This document shows, piece after piece, positions 47,357 through 59,634 of a stretch of 64,000 nucleotides of DNA (within the stretch, counting starts at the first letter, position 1; every line of letters starts with the position of its first letter). The translations under genes and the position numbers were made by a program. The notes beneath the pieces were generated by a model. The model ran no database searches. It was not told where the DNA came from and was given only the letters and a program-made list of their open reading frames with translations. The stretch is from positions 1-64,000 of the forward strand of contig CAJZBQ010000024.1 in the NCBI GenBank assembly GCA_914767885.1, written 5' to 3'. This DNA is from Blepharisma stoltei (taxonomy: Eukaryota; Ciliophora; Heterotrichea; Heterotrichida; Blepharismidae).

Positions 47357-49492
47357 TCAATAGAGAATATTTATTTGCAGGCTATCAAGCCATTCTTGCT
47401 TGACTTTTGTGATCCCTATCATATAAGGACGCTTTGTGAATAATAAATGCTGGTAAACGATAAGGCTTGGATAACTGCCATATAAATATGATGAAGGATG
47501 GATAAAAAATGTGTCTTTTTTTATTCCTAGTGCTGCGTAGTCTTTGGGGTAAATTGAGGTATCAGTTGGAGTTGAGATTGTATAAGGGATTCTTTTGGTT
47601 TTGCTGTAATCATCTGGAATATCAATTTTGGTAGCCACTTGATCAATAAATCCTGAAATTAAGCATTTTAAGAGCTGTTCCCTTTCTTTCCTATGAGGAT
47701 AAGGTATCAAAAATTCATTGGTTTCAATAGTTTTATCATCTTTATAAATCCTCAAAAGTTGCATTGATAAGTCTTCTACCTCTTTCAGTTTATTATAGTT
47801 CAAGTGGTTTTCTTCACAAAAATCTTCTTTTTCTGCATCATTTATTTTTATAAATTTCAAAAATGCCTTGACCCCACACAATAAATCAGATTCACCTGAA
47901 AACCATTTAGCATGGAATTCTTTTGACTTTTTAACAGACTCTTTGGCTGTTTCGCCTTCAAAATCAAATTTAAATACCTGCTCAATTTCTAGAAGCGCCA
48001 CAAGTATGCACATCCATTTTACAATATTGTGCTGGTCTGACAAAATAAGCATTTTTGAAAATCTCGGAGATATTGGGAATTCTGCCATTTTTCTGCCTAA
48101 GTCAGTGATATCATATACATCTCCCTTTCCTTTTCTGCATTGCTTTATTGAGCCAAGCTTGTCCAAAAGATTAAGTGCTTCAGCAAAAGAGCTTCTATCA
48201 GGGCATGTTGGGAACGGAAACTGCTCCACATTTCGTATCCCAATAGACTTCAGCTGCAAAATTACACTTGAAATAGGCAAATTCAAAATTTCAGGAGGCC
48301 GATACTCTTCAAAATGGATTCCATATGCAGCATTTGAATACAGTCTATAGCAATGTCCAGCTGAAACTCTTCCTGCACGTCCTGATCTTTGTTCGGCGCT
48401 TGCTTTACTAATTCAAGTGACAACATATTTGCTCATTTTAAGATTTCCACTAAAAACTTTTCGCTTTTCTAGCCCAGTGTCCACTACATATTTAATCCCA
48501 GGAATTGTTAAGGATGTTTCTGAGACATTTGTGGATACTACAATCATCCTTCTGCTTGATGGTGGACTGAATATTTTCTTTTGCTTTGAGTATGGCAACA
48601 TGGAATAAAGCCCAAGAATGACAGCTTCCTCTTTTGAAATTGCAGTCTTGAGCCTTTTTTTTAATGTAGTCACATCTTTTTTGCTTGTAACAAAGATGAG
48701 GATCCCGCCTTCAGGAAGTCTTGTATGAATTTTTAGAGTTTTTTCAAAAGCACTGTCCAAGTATGTTTCGGCGCTTGTGGTTTTTGAAAAATGGACTGTT
48801 ACAGGAAACTGTCTGGATTCTATGTGAATAACTGGAGGAGCGCCGGATGGGAATAGTGAGGTATTTTCTGTGAAATCTGAAATTCTTAGGGTAGCTGACA
48901 TAATAACGACTTTTAATGGATTTCCTTTCTTTGCTCTAAGAGGTGCGATTCTTGATAAAAATCCTAGCAAAATGTCTGTGTTAATGCTTCTTTCATGAGC
49001 TTCATCAATGATAATTGCAGAATACGAAGACAATAAGAAATCACCTTCAATTTCTCTGAGCAAAATCCCATCTGTCATGAATTTTATTTTGTTTAAGGCT
49101 GGATTTATGGTTGAAGCGTCATATCGGATTTGATATCCTACTTCTTTTCCAATCTCAAGGTTCAGCTCATTTGCCACTCTTTGAGCCAGCGAAATTGCTG
49201 CAATCCTTCGGGGCTGTGTAATTCCGATTTTTCCAGGACATTTGCTGCTAGAGAAATCAGCCTCATATAAAAATTGTGGAACTTGTGTACTTTTACCTGA
49301 GCCTGTTTCTCCACAAATTAAGGTAAATGTATTTTCTTTGATTGATTCCATAATTTCCTGCTCCATATAGAGGATCGGCAGCTTTTTTCTAGATTTTTGT
49401 ATTGATTCAAGCCTATTGACTATATTTTCTCTTTCCTCATGATTTTCTGAATCATCTTCTCTTGCCCTTTTAACAGGAATTAAAGATTCCAT
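47357..49492 (-). CDS. DEAH-box RNA helicase of the DHX37/Dhr1 type (711 aa)
   Basis: ATG at 49492 (MESLIPVKRAREDD). Motifs: I GETGSGKST, Ia TQPRRIAA, II IIIDEAHERS, III MSATL, V STNVSETSLTIPGI, VI EQRSGRAGR; then the winged-helix and ratchet (HA2) region and OB-like C-terminus (YPKDYAALGIKKDTFFIHPS). A TGA codon lies just before motif VI (YVVTWISKASAEQRSG), a position that is Trp in the family, so the code reassignment is strongly supported here. DHX37/Dhr1 drives U3 snoRNA release during small-subunit ribosome assembly in the nucleolus. Uninterrupted; only 26 bp separate it from the upstream permease gene. Confidence 0.9.
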
Positions 49493-49518
49493 ATTATTTA
49501 TTCATAAAAACTATATTT

Positions 49519-52458
49519 CTAAGACAATGTTCTCATCAACTCCGCAATAGGCTTCGCCACCAGTTTCCTCGAAGGGAAAAATGACGCCAAAAATGCACAA
49601 ATAATACTCCCCACAAACACTGCAATAGTGATTTCCCAAGGGAAAATAAATGGCATTGGTATATCATTGAACATCACCTGCTGCACAGACATGGTCCACG
49701 CTACAAAAGTCCCTATCATAATCCCCATAAGGCCAGCTGAAAAAAGCAGCACAAAAGCTTCATATACATACAAAATCGCGATTCTAATTTTCCTCACCCC
49801 AGTCGCCCTAAGCACTGAAATCTCTTTGGCTTGCTCCAAAATATTTGCTGACATTGAGGAGACAAGAGAAAAGAAGCACAAAAACATAGCTATAAGGGTG
49901 ACTAATGAAAAAACAGTGCTCATTAGTCCTGCACTTTGTTGGGCTGTGCTTTGGCTGTCTCTATAATCCCAAATTGACAAGTCGTCATTATATGAGATAA
50001 CTTCATTTAGGTCAGTATAAAGCTTGTCGATTAAATCACCGTCACTTGTTGCCAGTTTTATCATTAAATACCCCATTGGCACATTATTAGCAGATTCAGC
50101 GTATTTTCCAGCTAAGTCTTGCCATGTTGGGATGCTCACTAAAAAGCTTTGTTTTTTGTTCTTTGGGAATTTCGACATGACAAAGCCTGAAAAGGACTCA
50201 GCAAATGCAATTGGCCGCATTACTCTAAAAAAGTTATCATAAGGAGCATAAACTTGTACCAAAAATGTAGAGTTCGGAGACACACTCAGATCGAGCATGT
50301 CCTCATATAAAGTCCCCATAAGTGCTCCTTGTGTCCCTTCTGGGGTGTAAAGCTGCTCAGATAGCGAAAGCCCAGTCGATGTATCTCTGTCAGTCACAAT
50401 CACAAATTCACCAAAAATGGTGTCAATCAGATTTGGGGAAACTCCATAGATCTGTACATTATATTCATATGCTTTGCCGAGATTTTTAAGCAAAGTGGCA
50501 TCTGCTTCATCGATTACTTGGATCAGTTCTTTTGTAACCCAAGAATAGGAATCAATGATGTCACCATAATTGTCGACAACTAGCTGAAGATTGTGGCTGG
50601 GAAGGATATCGTCAGTTTTGGGGTCTGCTTGGACTACTAATTTTACTCCATGTGACTGCAAATTTCTATATGATGCAGCTGTAAGCTGCATTTCAGCCAT
50701 AACTGATAAAAATATAATAAACGCAAGCGCCAACGCATACATAACAGTTGTTTTTCTATTTCTCAGCCTATGTGCAGCTAGATTTTTAACTATCATTAGC
50801 CTCATAGCTGACGATTCCCACCAGAAGAAAAGCAAAACTGTCGCCCTTTCAAAAAGATACTGAAAGTTCATTGAGAGCAGCACAAGACCCAGCAAAAATG
50901 CAATAAGGATTGCTAGGAATATTCCAAGTAGCAGCTGCAAATTAAATGATAATAATGCAAGAGGGAGTAATAAGTATACCACAAACCCAAAGACCACCGT
51001 TACAAATCCAAACCACACAATGGTTCTTTTAACCACGCTATCACTGCCTTCAATCTTGATACTGACTGCTTTGGATTTTGAATGCGACACATCTAAAGAC
51101 TCTGCTAAGTTGCTGTAAAATATTTGTCTGAGAGGAGACATTCCAGCAATTATTGGCATTAAAAAACCGATCATAATGGCTATGCCAACTGCATCAGGGG
51201 TAGGCTCTGGAGAGAATCCAACCCCAATTTGTTCTTCAAACATATCCGAAATGATTTTATTGCAGCCAAAGGATAGAAAAATCCCAATAATAATTGCAGG
51301 GATCACAAAAATCATTGTTTGGGTGACCAGCATAAAGACCATCCCTGTCTTTGTAAGTCCAAGGACCCTAATGACTCCTAATTCAAAGGTTTTTGTCTCA
51401 ATTGACACAAGCAGTAAGCTGTATATTAAAATCACGCTTAATGCAAATAAAATGACTAAAATTAAGTCCAATAAAATCCCAAGGAAAATTGTCACATATT
51501 GAAGTGGCTGCAGCTCGTCCATAATTGGCAAATCTACAGAAACTGGATAAAATCCAAGGTCATCGACTATCCCAGAAGCCTTATGAGTGACTTTTTTCTG
51601 GATATTGTCATAATTTGAGGTCATATAAGTGTCAGTGCGAGGCTTCGGCATGCTGATGAGTATGTGGGTGGAGAGGTCAGAAGCGCTGTGGGTGTCCAAG
51701 TACGTTAGAAATTCAGAATATCCTTGAGTTGTTGGCCAATAGTTGTCTGCTTGTATATGTTGGGAATACAACTGATATAGTGTAGACAGCTCAGCCAAGA
51801 CTAGAGACGAAGCCGACCCATCAGCGACTTTTCCGTACCCTTTGCTGAAAATGTCCACAACAGTCAACTCAAGTGTAAAGTAAAACATCGCAAAAGAAGA
51901 CGGGACAGTTATATTTTTTTCATAAGTAAAGCTTTGGAAAACTGATCGCCATCAGTTTACGTCCAAATCGTAAAGCGAAATCTTATCTCCTTTTTCTATG
52001 TGTAAAGCTAAGGCGAGTTTTTTATGAATCATGCATTCTCCAAGCTTTAGAGGGTCATAGGGATATTCTCTGCCCAGCTCGATGTCTTTTTCTCTTTTGG
52101 TGTCAATAAAATAGATGTTAGCCTTTTTGTCTGATGTCGAGCAATGCACACAATTCGCCCTGGAATTCCCAAAAACGACTCTGGGTGCTGTTTTGTCACT
52201 GATAAGTTCTTCAATTCTGGTTTTGTTCAGATAATAGTTCTCGTTTTCAGATGTCAGCTTAATATCAATTTCGCCAGAACTCCCCTCTGCTGTGCGGAGA
52301 AAAATCAAGGGAGCGTGGTATAGTACAGTTTGAATGACGCAGGCCACTGTGACAACAATAATGCAGCTTAGTAGCGCAAGTGTGAAGTGGACTTTGTGTC
52401 TTTTGCTTTCAATGCATCCATACTTCAGGAAAAATCAGGTTTTCAGTGCGTATTCCAT
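49519..52458 (-). CDS. Large FtsX/MacB-type (ABC3) permease-like membrane protein (979 aa)
   Basis: ATG at 52458 (MEYALKTWFFLKYG, TGA as Trp) opens a helix at about 30-52, a periplasmic-type domain, then two blocks of FtsX-like helices: LDLILVILFALSVILIYSLL and a C-terminal set (LVTLIAMFLCFFSLVSSMSA, EISVLRATGVRKIRIAILYV, PSRKLVAKPIAELMRTLS). The internal duplication (two RVLGLTKTGM / RATGVRKIRI loops) is typical of ABC3 permeases such as LolE/MacB. A second TGA at about 51950 is Trp (DLDVNWWRSVF). No ATPase domain is present, so it needs a partner or has another role. No insertions despite its length. Confidence 0.82.
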
Positions 52459-52682
52459 ATTTATGAATATTCTGACTTCTCTTCAGCAAGAGCATTTTTA
52501 TTCATGAATCAGCTATTTTTTATATTTTTAATATCAATATAAAAGAAATCAATTTCTAATTAATTAAAATAAGGAACTAGCCAGAATTTAATAAAATCAA
52601 TTAAATATAAGATAAAAAATTATATAAAATTGTATCTATTAATTCTTGGGGAGAGACTAAGTACTTTTATGCTAGTTATTCT

Positions 52683-53355
52683 TTATGCTTTTTTCTTCGG
52701 ACTGTCGAGGAAAAGCTGATACTGTTTGGCAGCATGCTGAATTTGGAACACATTAATAACCTGCTTCACAAAAGTTCCTGCAGCGAAAAACACAAACAAA
52801 GCCTTGTGTAGAACCCCTAAAATTCCTTCAAACTGATAATAATAAGTTATATAAGAAATCACAGCAAATCCCTAAATATCACTTACCTCACTGCATAAGC
52901 ATAAAGTAAACAAAAGATGAGTGCCGTAGTAAAGCCTCAGCAGCCAATGGGTGTCTTCGTCTTTTAATTTATGTGTTGTCTTTCCTGATATCAAAGAACT
53001 GCTGACCATGGCGATATGTGAGACCCCGTCTAGTATAATAAGAGTTAAATAGACGTTGGCATATTGTGGGAAGAGGATGAAGTTAATAGCTTGGATGACG
53101 AGATAAGCCATTCTGTCAATTGACATGTCGAGAACCATTCCCACGTTGGATGCTGAATATAGGTTACTTTGATGGAAATGTCGGGCTGCCATCCCATCCA
53201 CAGCGTCAAGTGCAGCTGAGACGACGTAGAAGAAAATAAAAGCTAGTGGGTTTGATTGATATACTGCCATTGCCCAAAGGAGAAAGAGGATTCTGCCATA
53301 GTCTTTAATAAGAAATACCTATAATGTTTGCGTAGTAAAGCAGCACATGCACCAT
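52683..53355 (-). CDS. Phosphatidylinositol synthase (CDP-alcohol phosphotransferase, 213 aa, two introns)
   Basis: ATG at 53355 (MVHVLLYYANII). Introns 53303-53318 (16 nt) and 52872-52886 (15 nt) are removed, giving 214 codons to TAA 52683. The active-site signature D-x2-DG-x2-AR-x8-G-x3-D-x3-D is present in full, with no residue missing; here the AR-to-G spacing carries HFHQSNLYSASNV (DAVDGMAARHF ... GMVLDMSIDR), a longer gap than usual to be checked in alignment. Four or more membrane helices, Lys-rich end (DSPKKKA). Length and NII-YGR start fit PI synthase, which joins CDP-diacylglycerol and inositol in the ER. Confidence 0.88.
52872..52886 (-). other. 15-nt spliceosomal intron (PI synthase, second)
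   Basis: GTAAGTGATATTTAG on the minus strand. Removal joins CLCSE to GFAVISYI in frame. Confidence 0.9.
53303..53318 (-). other. 16-nt spliceosomal intron (PI synthase, first)
   Basis: GTATTTCTTATTAAAG on the minus strand. Removal joins YYANII to DYGRILFLLW in frame; the 16-nt size shifts frame if retained. Confidence 0.85.
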
Positions 53356-53804
53356 TTTACAATAAGTTTTATTTCAATTGAAACAAGAAGTTTCAGCCTA
53401 TATATAAATAAAATTATAAAAGCTATTTTAGCAATATTTAGAAATCTAGCTTCCTTTTGGTGGCCAGAAAAGAAATTTTATGAGGCTAGCTATTTGAGAA
53501 GAACAATTATTTATATAATTTGCATTATGTAAAAGTGGAAAAGCTATTATTTATGCACATAATATAGATCCTATACACATAAAAGAGTTATCAAGAATTA
53601 GCAGTTATTCTGGAGATCAGACTATCTAATAAAGAACAGATATAATAGGATACTAAAGAATTTTCAGATAAAATTTATCAAGAAAGAGCTTCTAGATCTG
53701 CAATGATAATAATCCATACATTATATATCCAAATTTTAAAAAATAAAACCAATAGTATCCTTTATTTTAAAATAGTTGGGAAAAATAGATAATATCTGAA
53801 CATA
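53356..53804. other. AT-rich intergenic region between divergent genes
   Basis: About 450 bp between the PI synthase start and the coiled-coil start. The short frame 53347-53532 has no similarity. It probably holds both promoters; no motif is identifiable. Confidence 0.4.
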
Positions 53805-54767
53805 ATGAAATCCGAATCAGTTTCAAGCTTCAGCGCTCTCTCAGTAGACGCCCCCAACACCACAGAAATTCGAGTGGAGATTGAAGATTTAGAACAAACC
53901 ATCAGACTTAACAAACTTATCCTTGAAGAACTGCTCTCATCTCTCTCTTCATCAAAGCCTTCAAAAGAACTATCATACGACACTGAAATCCCACAGCTGG
54001 TTTCTGCCAAAATCCACCAAGCAGTCAAAACAGAAAACGAAATTCTGTTAAAAGCAAGCCAAAGGATCGAAAGCGAAATAAAACAAGGAGAAATTGCGAT
54101 TCTTCAAGCTGAGGATCAAGCCAATAAATGCCGAATCAGAAAAAAAGAATCAGTTTCAAGGCTAAATGATGAAAAAGCCAAACTGCGAAAAGATATAGAG
54201 CTTAAAGAGCAGGCAGTCCAAAAATTGGAAAAATACATAAGGCAGCTTGAAGTCGACATAGAAGACGCCCACAAAATTATGCATGACGACCCTAACCAAA
54301 TGATAAAACAAGCCAAAATGCTGATTACTGCTGTAGAAGAAAGCTTAAAAGAAGCCAAAGCAGAAAGGGACGAAGAAATCGATAGGTGCAAAGAGCTTGA
54401 AGAAGAGCTCTACCGACTTCAATCCACTATAAAAGCTTCCCCTCCCAAAGCTACAAAAACAGTTGACAACATCATTCGTGAGGACAACTGGCTTAAACTG
54501 AACTATGAAAACTATTGATTTGAAAACCGAGAAGAAGTCTACAATAAAGAAGCCAATTCCAGCAATGAAAGCGAAAACCAAATCACAGACAAAATTTCAG
54601 TCGAAAACCTAGATGGAGAAGACAGTGACGAAGCTGAGCTAATCCAGCTAGAAATTGCATACCGAATGAAATGTGAAGAAATGCTTTCACTAGACAGAAT
54701 TCTGGCTCATTTAAGAGAACAAGAACACACATTGAAAAATTACATAGACATGAGGCATAGCACATAG
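53805..54767 (+). CDS. Coiled-coil protein (320 aa)
   Basis: ATG 53805 (MKSESVSSFSALSVDAPN). Almost continuous heptad coiled coil from about residue 20 to 220 (IRLNKLILEELLSSLSSS, LKEQAVQKLEKYIRQLEVD), then a Ser/Thr/Pro linker, a TGA-encoded Trp (NYENYWFENREE), an acidic stretch and a final helix (LDRILAHLREQEHTLKNYI) before TAG 54765-54767. No family recognised; centriole- or cilium-type coiled-coil proteins look similar, but that is only a guess. It converges on the zinc-finger gene with 18 bp between the stops. Confidence 0.85.
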
Positions 54768-54785
54768 TTTAATTATAAATAAAAT

Positions 54786-56435
54786 TTAACTGTCATCCAG
54801 CTTCATTCCACACATCATACAAAATTTCGCCTCAAAGGGACAAGGCGACTTGCAGTTTTTGCATTTTTCGTCAAGGTGTTTGAGAGCTTTGCCAGATCTC
54901 CGGATTCTTAAGGTGGAGGTGTCTGTTTGGGAGTTTTTGGCTGCAATTGGGGAGTATTTGGGGTAGGGGCTTTCAGACATCACTCGGAATTGTTTAGTTT
55001 TGGCCAGCTCTTTGGAGTAGGTCTGGATGTGTTTTTCTAGTCCTTTGGGATCGAATACTTTTGAGCAGTGGGAACACTGGATTGCAAAAACAGCAGAGCG
55101 CTGGACTGATGAGTCCCTTCTGCGAGTTTTGATGGTATATGGGTCACTTGAGTCAGGGGAAACCCTGACAATTGGAGGTATTGGAGATTTGTTAGGAATA
55201 ATTTCTTTTTTAGACATTGTAGGAGAACAGTAATACGAGCACTGGGAGTCTTCTTTTACTGTCGAGTTGTTTAAAGATTTTATTTGCTTATTGTGATAGC
55301 TTTTCCCATTATTTTTTATCTGTGGAAAATGCATATCAGTTGGCATTCGGGCCAGAGGCTTGGGCTTGTTAATAATATTTTTACAATTCGCAATATGCCT
55401 TTCTCCAGGAATTGGGGCAAACTTCCGCAAGCAGGTTGGGCACTGTATGTAATTATCATATAAAGCAGCTGGCGGCTTAAGCACTGTTGGGTCTTTGCCT
55501 TTTTCTTCAAACGATTTAAATTTTCTTGCATATCTGATTGTGTTTAAAAAATCTTCATGCAGCTTATGCCACTTTTTGTCATTGAACTTCTGCGTCAAGG
55601 TATGTCTTTTTGAGTTATGCATAACTTTTGACGTGTCACTTTCTAACAAAGGTGAGCGTTTTCGTTTCATATCGAACTGAGGCCTCTTTTTTGAAGAATA
55701 TTCACATGCAAATTGGTGCTTTAAAACCCTTTCTGGGGCAAATTTTCTGTCACAGAATTTGCAAGTGACCCGAAGGTCGCTTTCAGTGTTGAGGGATACG
55801 TAGACTTTTTGTCGCTCTGTTGAAATTACAGAATCATTGTGTTCTGGCATGCAATTATTTAGATGAAATTCATATTCTTCGTGAGTCAGCAATAATTATT
55901 ATCATGGCATGCCTAGGAGCGACAGTTAACAAAAAACCTAAAATTTCGTCCAAATTAAAAAAGAAATAAGGCTAGGACGCAGGTGGCAATTTCCGGGGTG
56001 GGTTCAGGCTTGGGCTGGCTGAGTCTCCCCTCGACTCACAAGAGGACTGGTGGCGCAGGAGCATTACATTGCCTGTAAATGGCGGAGGTAGTTCCAGAAG
56101 GAGGCATCAAGCGCGCGTCTTTCATACCCTGAGCACTACCAGGGTTAAGAGAGTCATGCCCTGCAATTTTTGGTCCAAGCTGTTTCTCGTGACTCTCCTC
56201 GTTTGGCTAAAGGAAAAGGGCGCTTTAGTGATTAGCACCACATGAAGCTGAAGCTCAACTGGATAGGGGCTGAAATAAACCTCGTTTAACCCTCTCTAAT
56301 TATAACTCTCTTTCTCTCGTGAGTTAGCACTTGTGAGCAGTTTGGGCAGGAAATTAGGCCTCCTTCTGTGTAGCTGAGTAGAGTTTACCATACATTTCCT
56401 ATTGAGTTGGAGCTGGGGAGATTGTTGGTTTCCAT
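54786..56435 (-). CDS. C2HC zinc-finger protein, ZC2HC1-like (398 aa, one intron, one retro-like insertion)
   Basis: ATG at 56435 (METNNLPSSNSIGNV). Removing intron 56374-56388 and the insertion 55879-56316 gives 399 codons. C2HC fingers: CPNC-x12-H-x3-C split by the insertion (CPNCSQVLTHE / EYEFHLNNC), CKFCDRKFAPERVLKHQFAC, CPTCLRKFAPIPGERHIANC, and CSHCSKVFDPKGLEKH where the last Cys is replaced by Tyr. A C-terminal zinc ribbon (CKNC, CMMCG) follows. ZC2HC1 proteins are ciliary or cytoskeletal in several eukaryotes; function here is inferred only by family. Fingers 1-3 have all ligands; finger 4 lacks one. Confidence 0.85.
55879..56329. mobile_element. Retro-like insertion inside the first zinc finger
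   Basis: 425 bp between TCGTGAGTCAGCA (55879-55891) and TCGTGAGTTAGCA (56317-56329), a 13-bp direct repeat with one mismatch. It starts ATAATTATTATCATGGCATG, is GC-richer than the genes, and has no terminal inverted repeats. Joining at the repeat restores the finger CPNC...H...C. Confidence 0.8.
56374..56388 (-). other. 15-nt spliceosomal intron (zinc-finger gene)
   Basis: GTAAACTCTACTCAG on the minus strand. Removal joins SIGNV to CYTEGGLISCPNC in frame; retained, it gives TAA. Confidence 0.85.
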
Positions 56436-56607
56436 TTTATATACACATTATTTCAGGAGCAGGCTGGCTCTGTTTCTAGTAAATTATATTTGGCTTATTT
56501 TTGAAAATAAAACATTGAAAATGGCTGTTAAATTTAATTGAGAGAGGATTTTTAGCCTGCTTAAAAAATTATCATTCATATCTTTTCTACTAATAATAAG
56601 TTTAAAG

Positions 56608-58021
56608 ATGTCTTCCAATACCTTCGCCAAACGACTAGAGACCCAGGGCATCCCCCAGTCGCTTTACAGCCCAATTCCAGTTTCTCAATTAAAAGAAGAA
56701 AATGATGCTCTCTCTGTAATCTCAGAGTTATGCCAAATTTACCCTTTCCATGAGGCATCGCCACCTTTGCTTCCTGAGTTTTTCATTTCTCACATTGTAA
56801 CTCTAACTTAGTGTCGCAAAATGAAAAATCTTGATGAAGTCGCAGATGTCGCCTGAAGGTTCAATTTCACAACTGAAAAATACAGAAACAAGCCAGGCGA
56901 AATAGGATTATTTCACAAATTTCTTAACGAAAAACTGGACTCAACAATGTTTTTGTTTTACTTGAAGGCAAGAAAAATCATTTTACAAATAAAATTAGGA
57001 GACAACCCAAGAAACGATGTTTTTCTGAAAGAGCTGATGCTGACGACTAGCGAATGGGTCAGCATTGCGTCTCGGCTGTTTGCAGATGCAATTAAGCCGA
57101 CTTCTTGTGTCCAGAAATTGACCAGCAGGCTATTTGATGCTGATTATACGGTGGAAATCCCTGCAGAAGCTTTTGTTGACTACTGTATGCAAGAATACTA
57201 TGAAATTAAAGGGAAAAATAAGGAGGCAAATAATGGCAAAAAGAAAGAAGCGATTCCGTTGAATTCGCTATTTTATCGAAGACCGTCAGGACTGATTGAA
57301 TTTCCTAACAAAACAGCTAAACCTAAGCCACCACCAAGAAAAATCCCTGCTACTCCAGTAGATTTTGATATCATGAAATATGGCAAAAAATCAAATTCTG
57401 CTAACACCCCACTCCGAACAAAAAATTTTGTTTACTTAGAGGGGGTTAATATGGTAAAATTGTTTTCTCTGAAATTTAAAAAAATCTCAACTCGCAAAAA
57501 TTGAAAAGCAAATATTTATTTAATTTGCAGAATTAGTTAAAGATTTCATCATACTAATTATAACTTATATATCTTTTTTTTCATAAAATATTTTTTGTTT
57601 ACTCAAGGAAGTTTTTGGGAAAAAATAGGATTTTTCCAATGGTTTTGCTCGCTCACGGGGGAGTAAGAAAACGCAAGCTTTTGATAAAAAACCAGCCCAA
57701 ACCAAAAATAAAACACAGGAAAGCCCTCAGCCAACTTTGCCTGTTTCTGTTTCTTCGTCTCTTGAAAAATTCCTACCTACTTACTCAAAAGTTATACCGT
57801 TTACGTCAACTACGCCATTTTTACATATTTCGGGCCCGCAGCCTCTGCTTCGACCTGCTTTGCTACACCGGGCATGCCTCAAATTGCAGTTCAGGCTTCT
57901 TTACTCATGAATGAACGACTTCTGTCTTCCTTGACGCCTTGTGGCTACTAAAGACTCCTTCGCTGCTGTAATATGAAAGAGGGTAAACTGCAGACCTTTT
58001 ATCTTTTCTTGACCTGACTAG
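56608..58021 (+). CDS. Protein of unknown function, helical N-terminus and Pro-rich C-terminus (one intron, one IES)
   Basis: ATG 56608 (MSSNTFAKRLETQGIPQSLY). Intron 56797-56811 joins FISHI to CRKMKNLDEV; the TAA-bounded family A element 57402-57663 joins KSNSA to KKTQAFDKKP. TGA is Trp at VADVAWRFNF. The helical part (about 60-190) contains LFHKFLNEKLDSTMFLFYLK and SRLFADAIKPTSCVQKL, without a family I recognise. The C-terminus is Pro/Lys/Ser-rich. Downstream of SLEKFLPTYSKV the frame used here continues to TAG 58019; an alternative frame from about 57835 (PAASASTCFATPGMPQIAV to CGY, TAA 57949-57951) looks more protein-like, so a further small frameshift or splice may exist. Confidence 0.7.
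56797..56811 (+). other. 15-nt spliceosomal intron
   Basis: GTAACTCTAACTTAG. Removal fuses two open frames (FISHI then CRKMKNL); retained, it adds TAG. Confidence 0.92.
57402..57666 (-). mobile_element. Family A IES bounded by TAA
   Basis: TAA at 57402-57404 and 57664-57666. The left hairpin is CACTCCGAACAAAAAATT / TTTTGTTTACTTAGAGGGGG; the right end is GTTTTGCTCGCTCACGGGGG-AG. Excision of 262 bp converts GCT-AAC to GCT-AAG and keeps the frame open. Confidence 0.9.
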
Positions 58022-58107
58022 CGAACAGATCTTCCCCTCCTATTTGCTTACCAGTCTTTGCCAAGAAAGAATTCTCATATAAAACTAAGCCTCATCGTAA
58101 TAATAAA

Positions 58108-59004
58108 ATGGAAAGAGAGTCATGCCGATCAGCACCATACAAATATCAGCATTTTATGACGGTGTCTCTAGAAAATTCAGTAGTCGTTGACGAAGAGCTA
58201 CATATGGCAACTGTAGTCGAATCGCCTCCATCAAAAGAAAAGCCAATGTATTATTCTCTACCATTACAAAGCCCTCCATGAACTTCTCCACCCAAACAAG
58301 AAAGCAGCAATTTAGATGAAATTAATGCGTATAAGCGAGAAATAGAACAAATTACTTTAGAAAGAGACCATATTAAAGAAGCATTAGACGAAACCATTGA
58401 ATTTTGTGACACGGTTTCTTATGAGCACGATCTTTTATTAATACAAAACAAAAAGCTCAAAAAAATTCTCAGCTTGGTGACTGATAAATTGATTCGGGTT
58501 GATTCTAAGCTTATAAAAGACATTGATTTTGGTGACGTTATCAATGATCCGTGCAAGGAGTTCAAGCCAACTGGAATTTTAGATGAAAAACAAGAAAATG
58601 GAAAAATGAACTTAGCGCCTAATGAAATTGAAATTGAAGAACCTATTGATGAGCCTATGTATGAGCCTATTGAGTCTAAAGAAACAAGAGAAGAAACATA
58701 TCCAGAAGAGGAAGAAGAAGAAGATTATGGAAAAGGCTATGATATGCCATTTTCAGACTCTGCAGGCAAAAATATAAAAAAGAAAAATATTCCTCCAACT
58801 CCGAAATTTACCCTAGGGAATGAAGAATTTGATGACTCAATTTTTACTTGCAAGCAGGATCATAGGCCAATTCAGTCTGGGTTTTTAAGTATGAATAAAG
58901 GAGATTTGATTAAAAAGATATCGGAGCTAGATGAATGGTATTTTGGAGAAAATATGAATTCAGGCTGCAGAGGGTTTTTCACTCCAGATCTTGTTTCTAA
59001 ATAA
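58108..59004 (+). CDS. Acidic coiled-coil protein of unknown function (298 aa)
   Basis: ATG 58108 (MERESCRSAPYKYQHF) to TAA 59002-59004, uninterrupted when TGA at about 58279 is Trp (SPPWTSPPK). The centre is helical (INAYKREIEQITLERDHIKE), followed by an acidic Pro/Glu region (IDEPMYEPIESKETREETYP, EEEEEED) and a conserved-looking end (LDEWYFGENMNSGCRGFFTP). No family recognised. Confidence 0.75.
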
Positions 59005-59634
59005 TGAACAATTAAGTAATTTTTTATTCTTTTATTGTGGTATGTGCGTTTCGAAATGAAATTTAAGTTGATATGAGTTTTTCCAAATTCAATTGTCTCA
59101 TAGATCTTAGAGGAGTTTCAATATTTTTAATAAATAAAGATAAATGTAAGTTAATTGCAAGACAGCAAGAGCGTAGATCTATTTAGAGTCTTTTATATAT
59201 TATTCTGTAGATAAGATGCTAAAACTCCCCCCCCCCTCCGTGAGTGTGAACAAAAAAATTTTGTTCACGGAGGGGGGTTAATTTTTTTTTTTTAAAATAT
59301 TTATATATAAAATTTTATAAAAAATATTTTTTTTCGAAATTTTAAAAAAATCCTAATTCGCAAAAATTGGAAAGCAAAAATTAATTTAATTTATAAAATT
59401 TATGTTTTAAAAAGCAATTCGTTAAAAATTAAACAGAATTAGCTCTAGATTTCATTATACTAATTATCATTTATATATCAAATTTTTTTTTCCATAAAAA
59501 TTTTTCTATTAAAAAAATTTTTGTTCACTCACGGAGGGTGGGTTTTTGGGCAAAAAATAGGGATTTTTCCTATGGTTTTTGTTCACTCACGGAGGGGGGA
59601 GTAAGTAATTTAAAATATATTTAATAAGCAATAA
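59005..59634. other. Intergenic region with a family A element
   Basis: About 630 bp; AT-rich spacer plus the family A element at 59222-59605. No coding potential. Confidence 0.6.
59222..59605 (-). mobile_element. Family A element, full length, intergenic
   Basis: The left hairpin is CTCCCCCCCCCCTCCGTGAG / TTCACGGAGGGGGG; the right end has two direct copies of TTGTTCACTCACGGAGGG about 60 bp apart, ending GGGGGGAG-TAA. The left flank is CTAA, so TAA repeats bound it. It is an inverse-orientation twin of 31477-31856. Confidence 0.92.
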
